Below are positions 43,287 through 52,009 of a DNA stretch of 60,337 bases, one piece after another. Origin of the DNA: Polyangiaceae bacterium. Its GTDB lineage: Bacteria > Myxococcota_A > Polyangia > Polyangiales > Polyangiaceae. Location: NCBI GenBank assembly GCA_025936045.1, contig JAICUB010000041.1:1-60337 (forward strand), written 5' to 3'. Position 1 is the stretch's first letter. Every line of letters starts with the position of its first letter. A program made the translations under genes and the position numbers. Under the pieces are notes generated by a model that saw nothing but the letters and a program-made list of their open reading frames with translations, made no database searches and had not been told where the DNA came from.

Positions 43287-43843
43287 GCTCGCGCGTGATC
43301 GCCGGTGAGCTCGGCGGCCGCGTGCTGAAGGTGCCTCGCGGCATGGCCACCCGTCCGACCGGGGCCAAAGTGCGCGAGGCGTTGTTCAACGTGCTCGCCG
43401 ACGTCTCCGGGGCGAAAGTGCTCGACCTGTACGCCGGCAGCGGCGCGCTCGCGATCGAAGCGCTTTCGCGCGGCGCCGCGCATGCCGTGCTCGTCGAGCA
43501 CGATCGCGCGGCGCTCGCGTGCATCCGGGAGAACGTCGGCGCGCTCGGACTCGACGGGCGCGCGGACGTGGTACCGCTGCGCTTGCCGCGCGCGCTTGCA
43601 CGTGCGCGCGGGCACGGGCCGTTCGATCTCGTGCTCTGCGATCCGCCTTGGGCGGATCTGCAGGGCGCGTGTACGATACTCGCCGAGCTCGTGCGCGAAG
43701 GCGGCCTCGCCGCGGGTGCGCGCGTGGCGCTCGAGCACTCCGCGAAGGATTCGGTCCCGGAGGTTTCCGGCCTCGCGCTCGCGGCTCGGCGAACCTGGGG
43801 CGACACCGCGGTAAGCTTGTTCGCCGGCCCCGTCCCTATATAG
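43283..43843 (+). CDS. rsmD: 16S rRNA (guanine966-N2)-methyltransferase
   Basis: 186 residues from GTG overlapping the previous stop. RsmD fold: RVIAGELGGRVLKVP at the N-terminus, TRPTGAKVREALFN, SAM-binding LDLYAGSGALAIEAL (about 49-63) and the catalytic CDPPWAD (about 120-126; DPPW rather than DPPY). It methylates G966 of 16S rRNA. Long in-frame upstream sequence is shadow of the flavoprotein-like gene. Confidence 0.92.
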   Translation: MSSRVIAGELGGRVLKVPRGMATRPTGAKVREALFNVLADVSGAKVLDLYAGSGALAIEALSRGAAHAVLVEHDRAALACIRENVGALGLDGRADVVPLRLPRALARARGHGPFDLVLCDPPWADLQGACTILAELVREGGLAAGARVALEHSAKDSVPEVSGLALAARRTWGDTAVSLFAGPVPI

Positions 43844-43867
43844 TCGGGGCCTGGTGGACCGTAAGTC

Positions 43868-44494
43868 ATGCCGTCGAACATGCCGCCCTCATCCGCGCCC
43901 CCTCCTCCTCCGAAACACAGCAGTGGTCCCTTCATCGGCGCGGTCATCGTGATGCTGCTGCTCATGGGCGGCCTCGTGTTCTGGAAGATGAGCAGCTCCG
44001 ACGAGAAGGCGACGCTCGCGCCGGCGCCGCCGACGTCCGTGGGTCAATTGCCCGCGGTAGACCAAGTGGTTCCACCGCCGCCCGCTCCGCCACCCTTGCC
44101 GGCGACGAGCGCCGGGGACGCCGGAGCCCCGGCGGGCGCGAAGAAGACCGCGACGTCCGGGTTCTCGGGCACCGGTTGCCCCACCTGCGGGAACTGTACC
44201 GGCGAGCCCGCGCCGAGCTTCTCCGCCGTGCTGCGCACACGCGCGAATCAAGCTCAGCATTGCTACGAAAAAGCGCTCGCTCAGCAGGAGTCGCTGCAGG
44301 GCAGGATGACCGTCAACGTTTGCGTCGGCGTGGGCGGCGCGGTCTGCTCCGCGAGCGTCTCGAACGACAGCCTCGGGAGTCCGATGGTCTCTCAGTGCGT
44401 CACCAACATCTACAAGGCAACGACGTTCCCCTCGCCGAAAAACGGTTGCGTGCAGGCCCAGGTTCCACTGAACTTCATGCCCGAGAAGAAATGA
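43868..44494 (+). CDS. AgmX/PglI-type C-terminal domain membrane protein
   Basis: 208 residues. A Pro-rich N-terminus, a transmembrane helix (about 22-40, FIGAVIVMLLLMGGLVFW), a second Pro/Ala linker (VVPPPPAPPPLPA), a Cys cluster (GCPTCGNC, about 99-106) and a C-terminal AgmX/PglI (TonB-like) domain: HCYEKALAQQESLQGRMTV...TTFPSPKNGCVQAQVPLNF. In Myxococcus proteins with this end are tied to gliding motility, so it may link envelope and motor, although general energy-transducer roles exist. Stop overlaps the next gene. Confidence 0.8.
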   Translation: MPSNMPPSSAPPPPPKHSSGPFIGAVIVMLLLMGGLVFWKMSSSDEKATLAPAPPTSVGQLPAVDQVVPPPPAPPPLPATSAGDAGAPAGAKKTATSGFSGTGCPTCGNCTGEPAPSFSAVLRTRANQAQHCYEKALAQQESLQGRMTVNVCVGVGGAVCSASVSNDSLGSPMVSQCVTNIYKATTFPSPKNGCVQAQVPLNFMPEKK

Positions 44495-44742
44495 CGGGCC
44501 GTCGGTCGCTCATCCTGCTTTCGCTCGCGGTCGGAGCGCTCGCCGCGTTCGCCGCGGCCGGCTGCGGCGAGAACGGTCGAACGCCGACCTGCCCCGCGCT
44601 CTCGCTCTACGACGTGAACGCGCCCGACGCGGCGACCGACCCGAAGATCGTAGCGGAGCGCGAGCGGGCGGTCGACGCCGGCTGCATGACGGATCTCGAC
44701 GACGCCGCGGTCGTCGCGGACGACGCCGCGACCACACCGTGA
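44491..44742 (+). CDS. Small lipoprotein coupled to the AgmX-type gene
   Basis: 83 residues from an ATG overlapping the previous stop (ATGA). Lipoprotein signal (LAAFAAAGCGE) and a short mature part with two Cys and an Asp/Ala-rich tail. No family recognised. Coupling suggests it partners the AgmX-type protein. Confidence 0.65.
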   Translation: MTGRRSLILLSLAVGALAAFAAAGCGENGRTPTCPALSLYDVNAPDAATDPKIVAERERAVDAGCMTDLDDAAVVADDAATTP

Positions 44743-44756
44743 GGCGGCGCCGCCTC
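44741..44756. promoter_or_regulatory. 16-bp palindrome overlapping the lipoprotein stop, just ahead of truA
   Basis: GAGGCGGCGCCGCCTC is a perfect palindrome starting in the TGA stop of the small lipoprotein and ending 2 bases before the truA TTG. The hairpin would enclose the only GAGG-like ribosome-binding candidate for truA, so it might modulate its translation. No T-run follows. Confidence 0.4.
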
Positions 44757-44758
44757 CC

Positions 44759-45583
44759 TTGACCGACGACGCAGAGACGGACGTCCGCGAGGCTGCGACC
44801 GCGCGCACGAGCTTCGGTGTGCTGCTCACCGTTGCGTACGACGGCACCGGCTTCTCGGGCTTCGCGCGCCAGCCGACGGCGCGCACGATCGCCGGCGAGC
44901 TCGACGGAGCCGTGCGTGCGATCGCACCGCGCGCGACGCTCGTGCGCGGCGCGAGCCGGACGGACGCGGGGGTGCATGCGCGCGGCCAGCGCGTCGCGTT
45001 CGACGTCGACCGCGAGCTGCCGGCGCGCGCGTGGGTCCACTCGCTGAACCGCGAGCTCCCCGACGCCATCAGCGTGCGGCGAGCGGCCGCGGTCAAGCCC
45101 GGCTTCGAGCCGCGCTTCGCCGCGCGCATGAAGACGTACCGCTACGTCATCCTCGAGAGTCGCGTGCCGAGCCCGTTCGAGCGCGGGCGTGCGTGGCGGG
45201 TGACGGACAGGTTGAACCACGAGCTGATGCGGCAAGCGGCGGCTCCTCTCCTCGGCGAGCATGATTTTCGAGCGTTTCGCGCGGCGGAAGATCAGCGCGA
45301 GAACACGGTGCGGCGAATCGTTCGCATCGAGGTGCGAACGCGAAGTAGCGACGACGGCGACGTCACGGAGATCGTCGTCGAAGGCAACCGCTTCATGCAT
45401 CGAATGGTGCGCATCATCGTGGGCTCGCTGGTCGACGTGGGCTGTGGCCGCCTGGCGCACGGAGCGCTCGCCGGCGCCCTCGGCACGAAGAACCGCTCCG
45501 ATTTGGGACGAACGGCGCCACCCCTGGGGCTCTTCCTCGACACCGTCGTGCTCGACGACGACGGCCGAGACGCCTGGCCGTAA
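44759..45583 (+). CDS. truA: tRNA pseudouridine(38-40) synthase
   Basis: 274 residues from TTG. TruA core: GVLLTVAYDGTGFSGFARQP (about 19-38), the catalytic Asp in RGASRTDAGVHARGQ (about 62-76), KTYRYVI and FMHRMVRIIVGSLVDVG (C-terminal half). It makes pseudouridine at positions 38-40 of tRNAs. The first ~15 residues are extra and may not be translated if a later start is used. Possible -35/-10 (TTGACG-N17-TAGCTT, 45584-45612) lies after its stop, for the next gene. Confidence 0.93.
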   Translation: MTDDAETDVREAATARTSFGVLLTVAYDGTGFSGFARQPTARTIAGELDGAVRAIAPRATLVRGASRTDAGVHARGQRVAFDVDRELPARAWVHSLNRELPDAISVRRAAAVKPGFEPRFAARMKTYRYVILESRVPSPFERGRAWRVTDRLNHELMRQAAAPLLGEHDFRAFRAAEDQRENTVRRIVRIEVRTRSSDDGDVTEIVVEGNRFMHRMVRIIVGSLVDVGCGRLAHGALAGALGTKNRSDLGRTAPPLGLFLDTVVLDDDGRDAWP

Positions 45584-45625
45584 TTGACGACCCCCGATTC
45601 GTAACGTAGCTTCCGGGCCGAAATC

Positions 45626-47200
45626 GTGGGCTTGCGACAAGACATTCTCTCGCGCGGTAAGAAAGCATTGCTGAGCCCCGCGCTCATGCGCTTCGTCTCG
45701 GACGATCGCGTGATGCGCGCGGCCGAAGGACTGATGGACGCGCGCGGTCGCGTGCGCGACGCCTGGAAAGTCCTCACGAACGGCTACTCGCTGCCGAACA
45801 TCGACCCCGCGCTCGACGAGAACGTCGGCGAGCGGGTCGCTGCGCGCTCGAGCAGCGTCGAAACGAAGGCGACGAACGGCGGCGACGGCCACGCCGTGAA
45901 CGGTTCGAACGGCGCAAACGGCGCCGCCGCGGTCCAGGGTTCGACCGACATGGACGAGTCGATGAAGGAGCGGAACTCGCTCTCGGCCATCGGCGGCAAG
46001 GACGTGTTCGAGAAGGCCCGCAAGTTCATGGCGGCCGACAACGCGCGCAAGATCGGCATCTATCCGTTCTTCCGCCCGCTCGACCTGAACGACGGACCCG
46101 AAGCGGTGATCGACGGCCGGCGCGTGATCATGCTCGGCTCGAACAACTACCTCGGCCTTACGACGCACCCGCGCGTGCGTGAAGCCGCGAAGCAAGCCAT
46201 CGATCGCTTCGGCACGAGCATGACGGGCTCGCGTCTCGTGAACGGCTCGATGAAGCTGCACGAGGAATTGGAGGCCAAGCTCGCGGCCTTCATGAACAAA
46301 GAGAGCGCGCTCGTGTTCACCACGGGCTACCAGGTGAACCTCGCGACCTGCGCCGCACTCCTCAGCAACAAGTCGAGCGTCGCCGTGATCGATCGCAACG
46401 TGCACGCGTCGCTCTACGACGGCGTGCGGCTCGGCCAGGCCGCCGGCGCGCGCCTCGTGCGCTACCGGCACAACGACGCCGAAGCGCTCGACGCCGCCCT
46501 CGAAAAGCTCGGCGCCGACGAGGGCGCGTTCGTCATCACCGACGGCGTGTTCAGCGCCGAAGGCGAGATCGCGCACCTCGATCGAATCGTGCCGATCGTG
46601 AAGAAGCACAACGCGCGCTTGTTCGTCGACGACGCGCACGCGCTCGGGGTGATCGGCCCCGGCGGCAAAGGCACGCCCTCGCTGTTCGGCCTGCAAGACC
46701 AGGTCGACCTCGTCGGCGGCACTTTCTCGAAGTCGCTCGCCAGCATCGGCGGCTGGCTCGTGGGGGATCGCAAGGTGCTCGACTACATCCGGCACTTCGC
46801 GCCGTCGTTCATGTTCGCCGCCGCGGCCGCGCCGCCGAGCGTCGCCGCCGCCATGGCCGCGCTCGAGATGATGCAGGAGGAGACCTGGCGCATCGACAAG
46901 CTGCGCGAAAACTTCACCTACATGCGCGATCAGCTGAAGGGCATGGGCTTCGAGCTCGGCCACACGCAGACCGCCGTGATCCCGATCTTCATCCGGCAGG
47001 ATCTACGTACCGTCCGCATGTGGCGCGAGCTCCTCGACGAGCACGGCGTCTACACGAACCCGTTCATCTCGCCCGGCGTGCCGCCGAAGAGCGCGATGCT
47101 GCGCACGAGCTACATGGCGACGCACGAGCGCCACCACCTCGACCGCGCGCTCGAAGCCTTCCGCACCGTCGGCAAAAAATACGGCGTCATTCAGGGCTGA
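45626..47200 (+). CDS. Serine palmitoyltransferase-like PLP enzyme with N-terminal extension
   Basis: 524 residues from GTG. Residues ~125-520 are an alpha-oxoamine synthase (BioF/Kbl/SPT type): GSNNYLGLT (171-179), FVDDAHALG (333-341, PLP-contacting Asp and His) and the PLP-binding Lys369 in GTFSKSLASIGG. The TGSRLVNGSM loop and overall sequence favour serine palmitoyltransferase, the first step of sphingolipid synthesis, known in sphingolipid-making myxobacteria; 2-amino-3-ketobutyrate ligase is the alternative. The N-terminal ~125 residues are an extra helical module (about 1-60) plus an Asn/Gly linker (about 82-105), absent from the ~400-residue relatives. Confidence 0.85.
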   Translation: MGLRQDILSRGKKALLSPALMRFVSDDRVMRAAEGLMDARGRVRDAWKVLTNGYSLPNIDPALDENVGERVAARSSSVETKATNGGDGHAVNGSNGANGAAAVQGSTDMDESMKERNSLSAIGGKDVFEKARKFMAADNARKIGIYPFFRPLDLNDGPEAVIDGRRVIMLGSNNYLGLTTHPRVREAAKQAIDRFGTSMTGSRLVNGSMKLHEELEAKLAAFMNKESALVFTTGYQVNLATCAALLSNKSSVAVIDRNVHASLYDGVRLGQAAGARLVRYRHNDAEALDAALEKLGADEGAFVITDGVFSAEGEIAHLDRIVPIVKKHNARLFVDDAHALGVIGPGGKGTPSLFGLQDQVDLVGGTFSKSLASIGGWLVGDRKVLDYIRHFAPSFMFAAAAAPPSVAAAMAALEMMQEETWRIDKLRENFTYMRDQLKGMGFELGHTQTAVIPIFIRQDLRTVRMWRELLDEHGVYTNPFISPGVPPKSAMLRTSYMATHERHHLDRALEAFRTVGKKYGVIQG

Positions 47201-47267
47201 TTCGGGTTCGCCCCACGTCGGGGTGCGTCGCGTGCTGCCAGCGCCTGCTCGCGCGCTCGATCCGGCT

Positions 47268-48995
47268 TCAGTTGTCCTGACACGAGTACTGGCCGCAGCA
47301 GTACGCGTCGCCACACGTGTCGTCGTCGCGGCAGTGCTGGCTCGCGCAATCGTCGTTTCCCGAACAGCGCTCGCCGGACGCGCGCGGCTTGCCGCACGTT
47401 CCCCAGTAGTAGCCGCCTGGACCGGCCGTCTCCGTGGCGGGGTCCGGACCGAGGCACACGAGCCCAGCGTCGCACTGCACGAGCGCTGCGTAGTCGATCG
47501 GCATGCAGGGAGCCCCTTCGCTGCCGTCACCGACCGCTTGGCAGGTGCCGTCGATGCACGTGAGCCGAGCAGCCGTATCGCAGAACGCGCCCAATTCGTC
47601 GCACGCGGCGCCCGGCTGATCCGTGAACGTCGCCGTCCGGCAGGAGCCCTCCGCCTGCTCTGCCGTGTCCGAGAAGAGGCACACTTGCCCGCTCGAGCAG
47701 CGTTGGATCTGCGTGCAGTCTCCGTCCTTGGCGACGGCGGCGCGGCAGGTGCCGGTCGTCGCGGTGCCGTCGGTCGGTTGGCAATAGAGGCCCGCAGCGC
47801 AGGGGGTCACCTCCGGGCCGTCCGAGCCCGTAGGGGTACAGGGGCCGTCGGCGCCGCTCGCAGGTTGGAAGCTGACAGGCGTGCACGTGGACCCGCTGCC
47901 GCACACCACCGGCCCGACGGCGTCGTCGCAATCGCTCGTGGACGCGCAGGGCTCGTCAATCGCCGCGCGCCGGGAGCAGTGCCCCGGGCATTCGGCGTCG
48001 ATCACGCAACGCGCGCCGCTCGCGCAGTCTTCGCTGCGTGAGCAAGCGCCGTCGAGCGGCGAGCTGCCGCGGAAGACGGCACGACAGGCCGGACCGTCGA
48101 ATCCCCCGTCGCTCGCGGACGGACAAGCGCGCAAAGCGTCCAGACAAGGCGGAACCTGCTCGAGCAGGAGCTCGATCGAGCCGTCGTGGACCTTCTGGTC
48201 GAGATCACGCTCTGCCGCCAGATAGAGCGGCGAGCCGGCGAGAACGTCGACGCAGCGCGCTTGCGTCTGAAGCATGCTCGTGAAGAGGATGGCGTCTTCG
48301 CTGTCGTCAGCGCACTCGAAAACCCCCTGGCACACCGCTTGGAACTCCGCGAGGTGGAAGCTCGCTACGTCCTTCACGACCGTGGCGCCCATCCCCGCGC
48401 TTCCGCCACTGCCGGCCGCGTCACTGCCGGCCGCGCCACCTGCCGCCGCGCCGCCCTCGACACCAGCACCGCCCGCACCGTTCGCGACACCGCCCACCTC
48501 GCCTGCAGCACCGGCAGCGTCGGAGCCTCCCGTGCCCCGGGGGTCTCGTCCGCCCGCTCCGCTCCCTCCGCCGGCTCTGCCCGCTCCGCCCGCTCCTGCT
48601 CGGCCCCCCGAGCTCGAGGCACCAGCGCTGCCCGCCGCCGCCGGCGCCCGGCAACGTCCCGAAAGGCACGCATAGCTCGCACCGAGACCGCTGCAGTCGC
48701 TCGCTCGGTCGCACGGCACGTCACAAGTCTGCTGTTCGCTCGCGACGCTGCAGGTCGACGCGCACTCGGCATTCGACGCGAGTGCGCGACAATCGGCGGT
48801 TTCCGAACACGGCTTCGTGCAGACGCCACACACACAGGCAAGGTCACCCGGGCACGTGTCGGTGCAGCTCTCCAAGAAATGAGTCTCACTGTTGCCGTTG
48901 CCGCCGACTCGAGTGCGATCGGGCCCGCACCCGCCGGCGGTCCAGACCAGCAAATAAGCCCCGAGCGTCAGTATCGTTCCTTTAGACCGCATCAT
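47268..48995 (-). CDS. Large Cys-rich lipoprotein with Gly/Ala linker
   Basis: 575 residues from tandem ATGs. Lipoprotein signal (LLVWTAGGC). The N-terminal domain is Cys-rich (ESCTDTCPGDLACVCGVCTKPCSETADC), then a long Gly/Ala/Ser linker (about 130-215), a middle domain and C-terminal repeated units of Dickkopf-like type (CSRSEDCASGARC, CASTSDCDD, CSGNDDCASQHCRDDDTCG). Probably a disulfide-rich surface protein, adhesin or ligand. Its start overlaps the stop of the upstream HTH gene by ~14 bases, so the two are co-translated. Same repeat type as the protein at 26199-26993. Confidence 0.78.
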   Translation of the reverse strand: MMRSKGTILTLGAYLLVWTAGGCGPDRTRVGGNGNSETHFLESCTDTCPGDLACVCGVCTKPCSETADCRALASNAECASTCSVASEQQTCDVPCDRASDCSGLGASYACLSGRCRAPAAAGSAGASSSGGRAGAGGAGRAGGGSGAGGRDPRGTGGSDAAGAAGEVGGVANGAGGAGVEGGAAAGGAAGSDAAGSGGSAGMGATVVKDVASFHLAEFQAVCQGVFECADDSEDAILFTSMLQTQARCVDVLAGSPLYLAAERDLDQKVHDGSIELLLEQVPPCLDALRACPSASDGGFDGPACRAVFRGSSPLDGACSRSEDCASGARCVIDAECPGHCSRRAAIDEPCASTSDCDDAVGPVVCGSGSTCTPVSFQPASGADGPCTPTGSDGPEVTPCAAGLYCQPTDGTATTGTCRAAVAKDGDCTQIQRCSSGQVCLFSDTAEQAEGSCRTATFTDQPGAACDELGAFCDTAARLTCIDGTCQAVGDGSEGAPCMPIDYAALVQCDAGLVCLGPDPATETAGPGGYYWGTCGKPRASGERCSGNDDCASQHCRDDDTCGDAYCCGQYSCQDN

Positions 48996-49983
48996 CGTCC
49001 TCACCCCGCTCCGGATCGGCGCGATCCTCGTCGAGGACGCACATTCCCCCATAAGCCGTCACGCGCTCGTACTGCTCCGGCAGCGCATGGTCGCGGTTGT
49101 AGCCCTCGATCCGCTCGCGGAGCTCGGAGTGACGCTGACGAAACTCACCCAAGAGGCCATGCACTTCGTCCTCACACGGGTGCCCCGGCCAGATCGTGAA
49201 CGAGTACGTGCTCCCCCCGCTGCGCGAGCCCGCCGAGGCGTCTGCCGCCGCCTGCAAGCGCGCGCACAGGGTCCTCACGACGGCCTGATAGTGGTCGAAG
49301 AGCGCCGCCTCCGAACCCGCCGACGAGCCGAGCGGCAGCACGAGCGAACTCGAGTCGTAGCGTCCGTCTTCGGCGCGCTGAACGCGGCCAGAGTCGACGA
49401 GCTGGCTCAGGCAAGCCCCGAGCTCACCGCGAGCGAGCGACGTGCGCCGATGCAGCTCCCCCTCGCCGATCGGCCCGTGGCGATAGACGAGCATCCACAC
49501 TAGCTCGAGCAAGCCGTCGGGGCGCTCGCGCAGCTCGGCGAGCTCGTCGGCCGTCGCGACGCGGTAGGCCGCGCCCTTGGCGATGCCGGTGCGAAAGACG
49601 AGCCCGGTCTCGCACAGGTCGTTCAAGACGCCTTTGACGAGCGCCTCCTCGTCACGGTGGAAGCGTTTCAACACCTCGTCGCGCGTCACGACCCGGCTCT
49701 GCGACAGGAAAGCGAGCACGGCTTCCCACAGCGAGCGCCCGCGCTCCGTGGAGCTCTCGCTCAGCTGGCGCACGCGCCTCCGGTAACTACGGAGCGCCAT
49801 TCCGAACATGTCCGCGCTCACCTTGCGGCTGATGCCTTGCGCGTCGAGCTCGTGCGCCAGGTTCAGGAACACTTGGTCCGCCAGACGAGCAAGCGGCGCG
49901 CGAACGCCGCCGACGGTCGCGAGCTGCGCGATCAAAATCGTGGTCTGACGCACGATGTTGTCGATCAGGACCTGCCGGGTCAT
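48982..49983 (-). CDS. Multi-HTH probable DNA-binding regulator
   Basis: 333 residues from ATG (GTG 18 bases upstream possible). Three helix-turn-helix-like segments can be seen: RKVSADMFGMALRSYRRRVRQL (about 48-69), VVTRDEVLKRFHRDEEALVKGVLNDLCETGLVFRTG (about 93-128, winged-helix type) and IGEGELHRRTSLARGELGACLSQLVDSGRVQR (about 168-200, winged-helix type). A helical middle and a strongly acidic C-terminus follow. No named family recognised. It overlaps the Cys-rich lipoprotein gene and lies 86 bases after rmlB, where it could control either unit. Confidence 0.72.
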   Translation of the reverse strand: MTRQVLIDNIVRQTTILIAQLATVGGVRAPLARLADQVFLNLAHELDAQGISRKVSADMFGMALRSYRRRVRQLSESSTERGRSLWEAVLAFLSQSRVVTRDEVLKRFHRDEEALVKGVLNDLCETGLVFRTGIAKGAAYRVATADELAELRERPDGLLELVWMLVYRHGPIGEGELHRRTSLARGELGACLSQLVDSGRVQRAEDGRYDSSSLVLPLGSSAGSEAALFDHYQAVVRTLCARLQAAADASAGSRSGGSTYSFTIWPGHPCEDEVHGLLGEFRQRHSELRERIEGYNRDHALPEQYERVTAYGGMCVLDEDRADPERGEDDDAV

Positions 49984-50069
49984 CGGAGGCGACACGCTCA
50001 CGAGACTACGGGATGGTTGGGCCTTCCGGGGAGAGGACGTCAAAGTCCCCCGCCGCCTCGCCGCGAAGC

Positions 50070-51134
50070 TCAGCGCGCGGCGTAGTTCGTTTCGAGCCAG
50101 GCGCGGTAAGCGCCCGTGCGCACGTGCTCGATCCATTCCGGGCTCGACAGATACCAGCGCACCGTATCCGCGAGCCCGCGCTCGAGATCGTGCCGCGGCA
50201 GCCAACCGAGCTCGCTTTTCAGCTTGGAGAAGTCGATGGCGTAGCGGCGATCGTGTCCCGGGCGGTCCTTCACGAAGGTGACGAGCCGCTCGAGCTCCGC
50301 GGCGGGCTTGCCCGTCTCCCGCGCGACGTTCGCGACGAGCAGGCGGATCACTTCGAGGTTGGTGCGCTCGCCTTCGCCGCCGATGTTGTACGTCTCGCCC
50401 GCACGGCCGCGACGAAGAATGGTCCAAATGGCTTCGACGTGATCGTCGACGTAGAGCCAATCCCGCACGTTGAGGCCGTCGCCGTAGACGGGCAGCGGCT
50501 TGCCCTCGCACAGGTTCATGATCATGAGCGGGATCAGCTTCTCGGGGAACTGATAGGGGCCGTAGTTGTTGCTGCAGTTCGAGAGCGTGACGTTGATGCC
50601 GTAGGTGTGAGCGTACGCGCGCACGAGGTGATCGGACGCGGCCTTGGAGGCGGAGTACGGCGAGTTCGGGCTGTAGGGCGTGTCTTCACGGAACGCCCCC
50701 GTGGGGCCGAGCGAGCCGAATACCTCGTCCGTCGAGACGTGATGAAAATGCAACGCGGGGACACGCCGCGCGGCCTCGAGCAGCTGGAACGTGCCCACGA
50801 TGTTGGTGTCGATGAACGCGCCCGGAGCGACGATGCTGCGATCGACGTGCGACTCGGCCGCAAAATGCACGATGGTATCGACTTCACGCTCCTCGACGAG
50901 ACGGCCGACGAGCTCCCCATCGCGGATGTCGCCGCGCACGAAGCGGTAGCGGGCGTCGGCCGCGAGCGCGGCGAGGTTTTCGAGATTGCCGGCGTACGTT
51001 AGAAGGTCGAGGTTCGTCACGCGTCCTGCGAACGCCGCCGGGCCGAGCAGGTAGCGAATGAATGCCGAGCCGATGAAGCCGGCACCGCCCGTAACGAGCA
51101 GCGAACGCGGGCTCCGCGCGTCGCCCGCGCTCAT
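50070..51134 (-). CDS. rfbB: dTDP-glucose 4,6-dehydratase
   Basis: 354 residues, ATG overlapping the rmlA stop (ATGA). Extended SDR: NAD motif TGGAGFIGSAF, STDEVFGSLG (about 128-137) with catalytic Thr/Asp/Glu, YSASK (Tyr-Lys), and SNNYGPYQFPEKLIPL, RmlB signatures. It makes dTDP-4-keto-6-deoxy-glucose, the common precursor for rhamnose and branched or amino deoxyhexoses. Last gene of the nine-gene dTDP-sugar operon. Upstream in-frame residues are rmlA shadow. Confidence 0.95.
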   Translation of the reverse strand: MSAGDARSPRSLLVTGGAGFIGSAFIRYLLGPAAFAGRVTNLDLLTYAGNLENLAALAADARYRFVRGDIRDGELVGRLVEEREVDTIVHFAAESHVDRSIVAPGAFIDTNIVGTFQLLEAARRVPALHFHHVSTDEVFGSLGPTGAFREDTPYSPNSPYSASKAASDHLVRAYAHTYGINVTLSNCSNNYGPYQFPEKLIPLMIMNLCEGKPLPVYGDGLNVRDWLYVDDHVEAIWTILRRGRAGETYNIGGEGERTNLEVIRLLVANVARETGKPAAELERLVTFVKDRPGHDRRYAIDFSKLKSELGWLPRHDLERGLADTVRWYLSSPEWIEHVRTGAYRAWLETNYAAR

Positions 51135-52009
51135 GCTTGCGTTTCTTCCTCGAGAACCGAGCGCAGGTAGGCGCCGTACTGGCTCTTGCCGTAACGTGCC
51201 GCGAGCCCCTCGAGCGCGCGGCCGTCGATGTAGCGCATGCGATACGCGATCTCCTCGAGGCACGCGATGTGCGAGCCCTGGCGGCTCTGGAGCACGCGCA
51301 CGAACTGGCCCGCTTCGAGCAGGCTCTCGGGCGTGCCCGTGTCGAGCCACGCCATGCCGCGCCCGAGCACCTTCAAACGCGCCGCGCCGCGCGCGACGTA
51401 CACGTTGTTGAGATCGGTGATTTCGAGCTCACCGCGCGCCGACGGGCGCAGCGAGCGCGCGATCTCGACCACGTCCGAGTCGTAGAAGTAGAGCCCGGTC
51501 ACGGCGATCTGCGTCTTCGGCTGCTTCGGCTTCTCTTCGATGCCGACGACGTTGCCGCTCGCGTCGAACTCCGCGACGCCGTAGCGCTCCGGATCGTCGA
51601 CCCGGTAGCCGAAGAGCGTGCACCCGCTCGGCTCGGCGCTCGCAGCCTGCAGCACTTCACCGAGGCCCGCGCCGTAGAAGATGTTGTCGCCGAGCACGAG
51701 CGCGGCTGGGCTCCCCGCGAGAAAGCTCGCGCCGAGCAGAAACGCTTCAGCGAGGCCGTTCGGCTGGGCTTGCTCGGCGTACGAAAAGCTCATGCCGAGG
51801 CTGTGTCCGTCGGCGAGCAGGCGCTCGAAGAGCGGGCGATCCCCCGGCGTGGAAATGACGAGCACCTCGCGAATGCCGGCCAGCATCAGGACCGACAGCG
51901 GGTAGTAGATCATCGGCTTGTCGTAGACGGGCAACAGCTGCTTGGAGACGACGTGCGTTGCCGGATGCAGCCGCGTACCGCTGCCGCCCGCGAGGACGAT
52001 GCCCTTCAT
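51131..52009 (-). CDS. rfbA: Glucose-1-phosphate thymidylyltransferase
   Basis: 292 residues, RmlA family: LAGGSGTRLHPATHVVSKQLLPVYDKPMIYYPLS (N-terminal nucleotide and metal motif), ALVLGDNIFYGAGL (about 103-116), EEKPKQPKT and AWLDTGTPESLLEA. It makes dTDP-glucose from glucose-1-P and dTTP. It feeds rmlB (ATGA overlap). Glucose-1-P could come from the phosphohexomutase encoded at 11864-13243. Confidence 0.95.
   Translation of the reverse strand: MKGIVLAGGSGTRLHPATHVVSKQLLPVYDKPMIYYPLSVLMLAGIREVLVISTPGDRPLFERLLADGHSLGMSFSYAEQAQPNGLAEAFLLGASFLAGSPAALVLGDNIFYGAGLGEVLQAASAEPSGCTLFGYRVDDPERYGVAEFDASGNVVGIEEKPKQPKTQIAVTGLYFYDSDVVEIARSLRPSARGELEITDLNNVYVARGAARLKVLGRGMAWLDTGTPESLLEAGQFVRVLQSRQGSHIACLEEIAYRMRYIDGRALEGLAARYGKSQYGAYLRSVLEEETQA

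Noticed and set aside
45584..45612. TTGACG-N17-TAGCTT before the SPT-like gene
   Set aside because: Only TA---T matches the -10 and the start codon would be ~7 bases from the transcription start; too weak to list as a feature.
44510..46963. 817-codon minus-strand open frame across truA and the SPT-like gene
   Set aside because: Same shadow character, lying antisense to two genes with full catalytic motifs.
47201..47267. CCCC/GGGG hairpin between convergent genes
   Set aside because: Stem of only 4 bp and no T-run.
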